Part shown: positions 57,001 to 64,000 of the stretch, one piece after another
Numbering within the stretch: position 1 is the first letter of the stretch
Layout: the number at the start of each line of letters is the position of its first letter
NCBI GenBank assembly: GCA_051294375.1
Contig: CM119267.1
Coordinates: 15,602,105-15,666,104 of the forward strand
Direction: 5' to 3'
Length of the DNA: 64,000 nt
From: Paraspadella gotoi
Lineage: Eukaryota > Chaetognatha
Translations under genes and position numbers: made by a program
Notes under the pieces: generated by a model
Seen by the model: the letters and a program-made list of their open reading frames with translations, nothing else
The model's database searches: none
Told to the model about the DNA's origin: nothing

Positions 57001-57630
57001 CGTCTGGCGCTTGGTCGAAGACGTCGACGCTGTCTTTAACAACTTCTTGGGCATTTCGATTTTTTCGTTGGAATCGCGCTTTTTACGGAGAGCGTCGTCC
57101 AGCGCCTGTCGTGCTTGCACTAGTGACGGAGGTTCTTTAAGGGATAACTCTGACTTTTTCTTGACGGCTTCCTTGGCAACGCCACCTTTTGGAGGGGCAT
57201 CGTCGTTGAGACCCTCAATTACATCGTCCGTGCGGATGGAGATGAAATCGCCAAGAGGAAGTTGCTGCGCAGAAGACGGATCTAAATTTTTTTGTTCCGT
57301 CTTTTTGTCTAGTGTCAATAGCACTTTAGTCGAGTGGCTGCTCTGCCCGGTCTTCTCCGCTTTTTGCTGAGCCTTCAATTGTCGCTCTAACGTTTCGGCC
57401 GTTATGTTCTGCAATTTGTTTAAAAGTTGCTGGAGCCAGTCGGTGAAGGCAGCTGCGGCGGCGCCGAGGAAGAGGCTGAGATCGCCCTGCATCTGATCTC
57501 TCGTTTTCTTATTGGCCACCATGACCATGATATAGTCCGGAAGCTCCTCATCAACGTACGCCCCTAGTTCCTCCAATTTTGTCTTAATGGCGGCACGAAT
57601 CTTTTTGCTGATCTCAGTACCAATCTCCAT
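54031..57630 (-). CDS. ZC3H14: ZC3H14 / Nab2-type poly(A)-binding zinc-finger protein
   Basis: A single exon encodes 1199 residues (human 736). It starts MEIGTEISKKIRAAIKTKLE, almost identical to the vertebrate PWI-like N-terminal domain (about 1-85: DEELPDYIMVMVANKK, DLSLFLGAAA). The middle (about 90-1040) is long, disordered and rich in Ser/Arg/Lys/Glu, with family motif SPKFIVTLDGVD near 840. The C-terminus has tandem CCCH fingers: CRFWPACRAGESCPFQH, CKAFPRCRFGDKCLFIH, CKYDAQCTKLSCPYTH and CRYGNACAKRECQFSH (about 1054-1157). That is four, against five in human. The family binds polyadenosine tails and controls their length and mRNA quality in the nucleus. The codon before the chosen ATG region is GTG, so the M-E-I-G start is preferred. 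YJU2B ends 67 bp upstream. Confidence 0.95.
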   Translation of the reverse strand: MEIGTEISKKIRAAIKTKLEELGAYVDEELPDYIMVMVANKKTRDQMQGDLSLFLGAAAAAFTDWLQQLLNKLQNITAETLERQLKAQQKAEKTGQSSHSTKVLLTLDKKTEQKNLDPSSAQQLPLGDFISIRTDDVIEGLNDDAPPKGGVAKEAVKKKSELSLKEPPSLVQARQALDDALRKKRDSNEKIEMPKKLLKTASTSSTKRQTRDDKAKVTKSRVSTGGVLKERDVDEQGRIIGSIVKVTDKKGKSLVQSKSVSTHSQISKSLSSSSRTMSKEKISKSSSNRQCGFTLGGMRSDEIMSIPGSNSYVEKSRRSREDDREDDRSHNHSRLESAAHRCHRPNITSAERSRADEALMDLAHNDGRHDAQSIRPSLPRDSKSDFHSDSRAISPEIRRESRMYSDRREHSARSRQEIPNETRQLPASEARYAFAGDGALRRDKSSDVSHPRTQTTPSPSHRSRESRKRDSNEDSRSKDRRRHRSGGGSSRRESVESDDAIVLKKDNGKTVKVTRAHLQSFKVHIKNRVHKASESSSVAVDDYALAEDFSDDGSGGETAVTKKDGPSIPASPESYIDDDYDQPFVDNRLRAGSRVSDHPMESEDESRSQFRQEVHRIQSIRNVRPKSPTPVERESRSRSRSGDSIEQSNENNCGQVDERRFQANVEDKPADYDSEEEMLYGKESSEMVEMAEKPRQSSIDIEPAPPGTEEPIVLPHEKGIKGEEIEENKEEESGKFQKSSSENGQTEPNWRDIVAAALKVDNEEVKSKTKAEAKIRSEKRERVKPRLKRPPPPHGLSDGSPPRKSAPPPVQPSSTHGALISSPREQCGASSSQRESPKFIVTLDGVDASKFADKKTRANSNDHEGLKRRLYDEEVTLDGSADDDVFLYINEEDVEDCPPHDSLKISFATEGESSAPTSKPSVSPDISMINRNSSKTTSNISLPVRFSSTSNNSSDSVPKFSPSNAPPPLDFKFQAKATASVAPQRTAPSQFSWQNPRATIGAGASSNSTVESTASLANITHALAGIRKSASTIRRALPPTSDGPEVPHSSGERCRFWPACRAGESCPFQHPTTPCKAFPRCRFGDKCLFIHPNCKYDAQCTKLSCPYTHASKRGNLFARPPIKKFAPTPPPARSVFLATPGPESTETMPCRYGNACAKRECQFSHPDNRDRGQSIRPDMSTEMAEKILNFPTKLVWKKN

Positions 57631-57703
57631 GGTCACTTCTTTAGGCGATTATCTTAATAAATAAATCAATAAATAAAATAAAAACAATGTTATTCAACAA
57701 TAT

Positions 57704-59360
57704 TTACGTGTCAGAATCGCTGCAGTCGTACAAGTCCGAAACGAGAGAACTAGCAGTTTGCAAAATTTCAATTTTAGTACTAGAAAAAAAATTATCGACA
57801 CTGTGATCAGAAGCATCGCTGTCCTCATGATGACCACTGATAACAGCTGCCTCCGCTGCACCCGAGCAAGACGGCGACGACTTAAAGGGATTGTGAAGAA
57901 TAACGTTTTGTATATCAGCCCGATCTGCCTCTTTCGGCTCGGAAAGTTTGGTGGTTACTAAGGAAGAATGATAAGAACATTCGTTGGCGTCGATAACGTT
58001 GACTCGTTCTAAATCTGTCTTCACGCTCGTCTCTTCATCAATTTTTTTCTTAACAATCTTTCCGAATCCCGATAGAGCAATGGAGAAAGAAGACTGTAAC
58101 GTGCCGGAGCCTCCAAAGACGCCAGCTTTCGGTCTTTTGGCCGGCGTTTTAGAGGTGGATTCGTCGGGAACGAGGACGGACGATTCTTCGATCGCTTTTC
58201 GCTTCTTGTTTTGACGCTCGTCGAATGTTTCGAGGCTTTTGTATTTAATGAGAGAAGCCAGCCTCTTGTCTTCGTCGGATTCTTCTACGAGGACCAAGTC
58301 TGAGCATGACATTGACAAATTTTATTTTTAATTAAAATTATAATTTTTTCATTAGAGAAAACAGAAAAAAAAAACTACCTTTAGGAAGCGACGATTTTTC
58401 GAGAAGAGCCTCTCCAATCTTTTTCTTTTCCAAAATTTCCTTTTTTTCAAAACGAAATTTTTTTCGCGTCATCTGATTTAAAGCAAAATCATCCAACCAC
58501 TCCTCGCGACTTTCCGCCAACTCGGCCAAACTGGGCATTGACTTCTTCGCCTATAAATATATACTTTATATATACTATTAAAATATAAAACGTTAATTCT
58601 TCTCATAATTAAATTGTACTCACCTTCTCAACGTCTTGTTTTCCGTGCTCCAGCTTAAACATCGGGTCTGACTCGAGCTTTCGGTGCTTCTTCTTCTCCT
58701 CGGGAGCAACCTGTTCGTTTTCATCCGGGTTCCATCGTTGTTCCTTCCGCTTGAGCCCGGATATTATGACGTACTCGAAATTTGCAGGGTCCGTCTGCAT
58801 TTCAAAGTGATTGTCGCAGAGGTGACACTTCATTCTGGAAAAAAAGCTCTTGTTGTAATCATTGCTGGTATCACAGCTGACGTAGACACCGTCCCGGTCA
58901 TTCCTTATTTACAGCGGCACAGTCAATTAGACTTAAAATATCTGTAACCCGATTAATCACAGAAAACCTCTTCGTTCATTCAATTAAGCAGAAATACAAT
59001 AGTTTAATTGCAAGTTTAAAAAATACCTAAACTTATAAATCGGAGTGGTGTAATACATTCCCGTTTTCGTTTTTTCTGCGTTGTACCGAACGCCCATGCC
59101 AATGTGATTTCCACATCCAAGGCACCTAAACAAGCTTAGATTTATTACTGACGCAACAAGTGAAAAACTCCTTCGCAAATTTATTTAAATACGTACCAGA
59201 CATTATACGGCATTTCAAATCTGATGATCAGGATTCCTCGATCAAGTTTTCGCGCTCTTTCCCGCAAGGCGTGCACGCCATGGTATCCGTTCAATGACCC
59301 GTGCTTCTTGGGGTCGAAATCGGGGGGATAATACTTATTGGTTCCTTTTCGTTCTCCCAT
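57704..59360 (-). CDS. YJU2B: CCDC130 / YJU2B-type splicing factor (CWC16 family)
   Basis: Five exons, 59360-59197, 59125-59027, 58834-58624, 58550-58379 and 58299-57704, give 413 residues (human 396). The N-terminus MGERKGTNKYYPPDFDPKKH and the segment RFEMPYNVWCLGCGNHIGMG, then YYTTPIYKFRMKCHLCDNHF, are the conserved CWC16 core. Two C-x2-C pairs (CLGC and CHLC) form the zinc site. The pattern NFEYVIISG then REEWLDDFALN and DKRLASLIKYKSLETF identifies the CCDC130 branch rather than YJU2/CCDC94. It joins the spliceosome around the first catalytic step. The acidic Ser/Asp-rich tail ends DLYDCSDSDT, similar to the DSESE end in vertebrates. Confidence 0.95.
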
Positions 59361-60123
59361 GTTTTATGCCAAAGTTATTGCCAATGATAAAATCCTCTAG
59401 AATATGATAAAAACATTTCTTACAGAACACATTAAAGCTTAAGGGGAAGACGGTGGGTGGCATTGCGTTCAGAAGAAAAAGTTCTATCATTGTAAATAAT
59501 CATTAAAAAGTTTACCGAATAGAGATCAATGCTGAATAATACCTAAATAAGTTAGATTAGGTAACGACTGTAATTTTCGCAACGTCGCTCACCACAAGAG
59601 AAATTAATCAAATTTAATGGATAAATGAATTAGAAAAGGGGGAAAAACGCTTAAAATCATGAAAATGTCGAAAAAATTAGGAAATTTTAGAAGCGATCAC
59701 AAAAACTACAAACTACATAAAATCTAATAAGGCACCAATTGTGAAACCACCAATCACAAAAGGAAAACGTCATACAATATATAAATATATATTCGACAGT
59801 TAATTCTAGAAAAAAAGAGTTGACCAGTAAGTCCAGTATCTGAATTCTTCATGACTAGAAGACGTCATATAACATCAAATAAAACCGTTGGTTTAGTAAC
59901 ACTTTTTTATTCTTTCTGCAATAAAAATATTATGACTTGTATGTTTTTAAAAGAGCTTACTTTTTTCAAAAATCTGATCATTTTTAACTTAAGACCTAAC
60001 TTTAAATTGCTACATTCCATTCACTGTTTAATATTTTTTTGACTTTCAACTGGTAGGACTGACAACAACAATAAATACCCATTTAAAAAATCAAATCTAA
60101 CGAGTCTATACCCAAAATTACCA
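59361..60123. other. Longest intergenic spacer in the window (RBM12-like to YJU2B)
   Basis: 763 bp, AT-rich. A TATTCTAG acceptor-like site lies before the YJU2B start. The right part is presumably the 3' untranslated region of the RBM12-like gene. No RNA gene or conserved open frame is seen. Confidence 0.45.
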
Positions 60124-63100
60124 TTACCGAGCTGCGTTTCCCTTAGAAACTTGTCGCATAACTAAGTCAGATCCCCGTAACTTTTTCTCGACCTTCATGG
60201 CTTCGTCGCACTCTTGCCGACCCATGAACTCTACTTCTACCACGGCGACTCCGGATTCGCGACGAATACGAATTCCGCCGCCGACGAGATGCCGGCCGAC
60301 GAAAAAATCCTCGACTTCGGCGGACGTGATGTCTTCCGGCGCAGATTCGATTCTTATGCAACGGAGTTCATCCGTTTCGGAAGAGTCGACATGAGCGGCG
60401 CGGCTATCGGAAGATTCTGTGTTGGTCGAAGTAGTCGTCGTAATTGTAAAAGTAATCGCATCGTCAGAAAGAGTGGTAGAGGTAATCGAACTCGAAATGT
60501 CGGGATTGAGGATTGAGGACGTGGAGGTCGAGTTCGAAGGAAGTTTCGAAGGAATGGATCGATTTTCGGGGTTAACGACGGCCACTGGCCTCTTGGGTTC
60601 CACACCCTCTAACAAAGGCCGAACTTCGACAATATTTTTAGAGGTCTTGGAAAATGAGTTAGAAAGGGCCGTAGCCCCGGAACGACCCTTTCTGATATCG
60701 AGGATACGCTTATTAACTTCATTTACGGGAACGTCCTCGACGCTCACGCGAAACATGTCGTTCAGCAGACGACCCTCAAAGGTGAAAGCCTTTCGGTAAA
60801 CTTCATGGTCGGACAATTCGGCGAAGGCCCTTCCGTCGGTGGTAGAGCCAGGAGGAAAGACGATCCGAACCTGGGATGGTTTGATCCCAATTTGGGCGAA
60901 GAACTGATTAAGGTGTTGTTGAGCGACGCGAGAGTCCAAGCCGGAAATCATCACCGCGTATTTTCCGTCGCTCCTCGGGCCGACGGGCGTTTTAGGATTG
61001 TGAGGTATGGAGACCACTCTGACCTCATCTTCATCGTCCCCTTCGTCATCGTTATGTCTCCACCTGTCCTTCTCTCGGCTCCCGCTGGATCTGCCGGAAC
61101 GTGCGTTGCTTCTTCGTTCATAAGTAATTTTTCTGTCACGCCGTTCCCGAGAATTTCTGTCGTCACGATAGCGATCGGATTTGAATTTTGGGGAACGAGA
61201 CCTTCTTTCCCTCTTCGGGCTTTTGTCATGAGAACGACGAACGCGAACAAATCTCTCGTTTCTCCGATCGTCTTTATCCCGAACCGAAATTTTTTGTTGT
61301 CTCGTGTCCTGAAAGTCGTACGCAAAGCTTCTCAATTCCAAGGGGAATCCCTCTAAGTATTCCAAGTACCACTTATCGTCGGCGTGTAAGTCCGATTGTA
61401 GCGGTCGCTTAATAGGGACAAAATTACGGTTCTGAACCGACGTCAAGGCATCTTCGTACTGGTAACGGACGATTCGAAAAATTTCCACGACTTTTTTATT
61501 CATCATCTTTCGATCAGAGGCCAGAATTACGGCCAAATCAGATTTTCCCAGGAGTTCGGCGATAAATAGGCTAGACTGGTTCCCCGGTGGTGGGATCAAT
61601 CGATGAATTTCTAAAGGTAGAACGGGGCGAAAAAACTCGAGCAAATCAGCGATTTTAGTGTCCTTAGGAGCATTTGCGATGTGAATGAAAAAGTGTTGCA
61701 GGACTGGAGCGGGAGGTCGTTCTAAAATGTAGTTGTTGCCGCGTTCATAAGCCCGTACGCAATCTTCGAACTGCTTCTCCGTAACACGAAAAATTTTGGT
61801 TGCTCCGACGACGATTCTTGATTCTTTGAGTTCGGCCATGCCCTCGTGTAGACGCGGTTGCGACGCAAACTCAACTAAGATTAGTTCATCGGAAAAGTTT
61901 TTTCTCGAATTCAGAAGGTGTATGCCGTCCTTTAAAGGTTCGACGGCGCCGAGGCAACGACGAACCTCTTTAAAATTCATCCTTGGCGCCGGGTCCTGGA
62001 CGACGCAAATCCATCGAAAGTTAGGCGCTTGGTGAACAGGAGGAGATCCCATAATCCCTGGTTTGTCGCTGAAGACTGGACGGTCGGCGAACCTATCAAG
62101 CGTAAAAGGATCGTCGTGGAGAATTCTTTCCGAATCGGGTTCATGCTGAATCTTTTTTCCAAAGCTCCTCCGATCAGCACAGAACATATCCCTTTTATTG
62201 TGCTCAGTTCTAGAACGCTTTTCAAAAAGTTTTCCCAATAATGGAACTTCCGTCGTTGCCTTCGGAAGATCGCTGAAACAAGACGAAAAATCCCCTTCGA
62301 CCTCTGCGGGTCCAAATCCGTTGTTGTACTCGAAAACGGTTGGCGACTTTTTGTTAGGCTCTCGCTTTTCAATAATCTCGGGTGGCCGATTTATTATTGG
62401 ATCCCTCTCACGAGGTTTGGAATAATTTTGTTGTCCTAAGACCACAGGACGATCCACAGGAAAATTCGAATCGAGTCCATCGCGCCGACTTGAAAACTCG
62501 GAACGATTTAATAACGGTGGTGATTGCATTGCATCGCCGAAAGGACGAAATGGAGGTTGGTCGGAAGAAGTAGACGACGTTTCAAATGCCGAAGGCGGAG
62601 GTCTCTCTATCTGCACGTACGGTAGTCGCAAGCCGAAATGCTTCTCCACGTCATCAAACTGTCGCTGCAAAATTCGAAAAACGTGGACCCGTCGGTTGCG
62701 CCACATTGTCCCAGATTTAGCAAGGACAGTTTTCATGTCACCTTCACTCCGTAGCTCCGCGACAAAGTTTCCATTAATTTTGCCTATGAGGCCGAAACAC
62801 GGGAATATTCCACGGGAACCCTGAATCGCGGGTTTCATGAACTCCACGATCCCGTTAAAGTCGGTGTTCCAGTCCATATTGGTCAGGGCCACGAAAAAAC
62901 CGGTACCAACACCGGAACGCGGTTCAGAGTTTTCCGGTGAAGGTGGTCCTGAATAACGCCTGTCTGCAGACAGAGGCGTTGAGCGGCGATCAAATCTGGA
63001 GTTGTCGGTGGGGTCGACGTCGACGCTTAACTTTTGCGGACTCGTGCGAAAAGGTTTCTCAAACAAGACGTCGAACGGGTTTGATCTTTGCGGAGGAAGC

Positions 63101-63959
63101 AAGGAATCTATCGGGAAGGCTGTATTTGAATACCGCGGAATGTTTGGTGCTGGATGCGGATCGGCAGTCGATCGGGCCACGACGGCTTCAGTAGACAGTT
63201 CACTGCAAAATTGCGCTGGGAAAGAATTTGTCGGTATATAAGACCGACAATTTGCTTCCTCGTTACGACCAGAAAATTTTTGAGCATCAGCTTCGGGCGC
63301 AATAGCTTCATGATTGACATCTTTTGTCGGATCCTCCAGTGAAGCGATTGGGGCGGCGGAAATCGACGTTTTGACGGGCGAGACCGGGAGCATTGATTTG
63401 GGAGGTCGGTCGTGGTGCATTCCAAATGGCAAATCGTTCACCAAGTCTTCCTCCTCCTCCTCGATCTCGTTCCAGCTATCTGCGAGAGGTGGAGGCCGTT
63501 CGCTCCAGTCCGCCTCAGTATTTTGGCCCCGAGACTCCTTGGGGAAGAATTTCGAGGAGAAGTTGGTGTTTGAGACGGGCGGCCCGGAGTCATTATTTCG
63601 AGTGAAGGACAAACTCGATGAATATTCCAACGTAGTATTATTGTGTTCGTAATCTAAAAAAATTAAGAAATCAAAACAATAAAATCTTTCTCAATTACTG
63701 AAAGTAACCACCACAATTTATTCTTACGTGGAACGGTCCAATTGGAGAATAACGGTTCGCAAAATTTGCTTGAAGACCCTTCGAATCTCGTATCAGCGCC
63801 GTCGTTGGTTCCTGCGGTAGTGGAGTCAATGACTCTTCCATCGGCCACGACCTTATCGCTATTTGCTAGAGATATTGGAATGAGACGGTTGGCGCTGTCT
63901 TGCGGATGCTCGTTCACCACCGTAGACATACGAGATGATTTTGAAAGTGACGACGTCAC
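60124..63959 (-). CDS. RBM12-like protein with several RRMs and an RS-rich segment (5' end uncertain)
   Basis: Two exons, 63959-63728 and 63653-60124. From the first ATG (63929) the product has 1243 residues. The frame stays open back to an AACAG acceptor-like site at 63960, so an upstream exon may lie outside the window. Five RRM-like folds can be traced: FVALTNMDWN (about 318), WICVVQDPAP (about 611), FFIHIANAPK (about 718), YAVMISGLDSRV (about 965) and LRCIRIESAPED (about 1161). The first three each end near (V/K)(H/E/K)(V/I)FR(I/V), as in RBM12-type quasi-RRMs. Between the third and fourth lies an Arg/Ser/Asp-rich segment (about 855-925) with KSPKRERRSRSPKF. The rest is Pro/Ser/Asp-rich. 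RNA binding, possibly in splicing, is inferred. RBM12/RBM12B is the nearest family by architecture, but I am not sure of orthology. Confidence 0.7.
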
Positions 63960-64000
63960 CTGTTAAGATTAAGAATATTAATGAATTTTATTTTAATGTA

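Overview
This is nuclear DNA from an animal (metazoan) with a compact genome. The genes are interrupted by spliceosomal introns, mostly 56-130 bp with GT/AG ends. Several products are animal-type: a Notch O-fucosyltransferase, CABLES, LZIC, VIPAS39 and SPICE1. I cannot name the species. Gene density (about one gene per 3.2 kb) and intron size would fit a small-genome marine invertebrate, such as a sponge or a urochordate-like organism; that is inference only.

All twenty protein genes I can support lie on the minus strand, so transcription runs from right to left. The spacer between one coding region and the next is usually 67-410 bp (763 bp once). From the right edge the order is: RBM12-like, CCDC130/YJU2B, ZC3H14, POFUT1, CABLES, a six-finger C2H2 protein, LZIC, a UCH-L3-type ubiquitin hydrolase, an unrecognised 2231-residue EF-hand/coiled-coil protein, PEX2, GUF1, beta-hexosaminidase, PDRG1, PCCA, SPICE1, MROH1, FAU (ubiquitin-like/S30), COG4, VIPAS39, and an RS/Tyr-rich protein cut by the left edge. 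Splice junctions were reconstructed by hand and kept only when phase and family alignment agreed. Most reading frames close exactly.

The exception to compactness is COG4. Seven exons spread over 13.7 kb, with one intron of 3.0 kb and one of 8.0 kb. These two introns hold most of the mobile DNA: a hAT-like element with a perfect 8-bp target duplication, a pair of ~590-bp direct repeats resembling LTRs, a broken Tc1/mariner transposase, and one of two copies of a tRNA-like SINE (the other lies in a CABLES intron). The last COG4 exon carries two apparent one-base deletions.

The genes are mainly housekeeping functions with no single pathway: trafficking (VIPAS39, COG4), lysosome (hexosaminidase, MROH1), mitochondrion (PCCA, GUF1), peroxisome (PEX2), RNA processing (ZC3H14, YJU2B, RBM12-like), ribosome (FAU) and centriole (SPICE1). 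The arrangement itself is the most striking feature. A long unidirectional array with tiny spacers, and 3' splice-site-like sequences just before many start codons, suggests polycistronic transcription resolved by trans-splicing. RNA data would be needed to test this.
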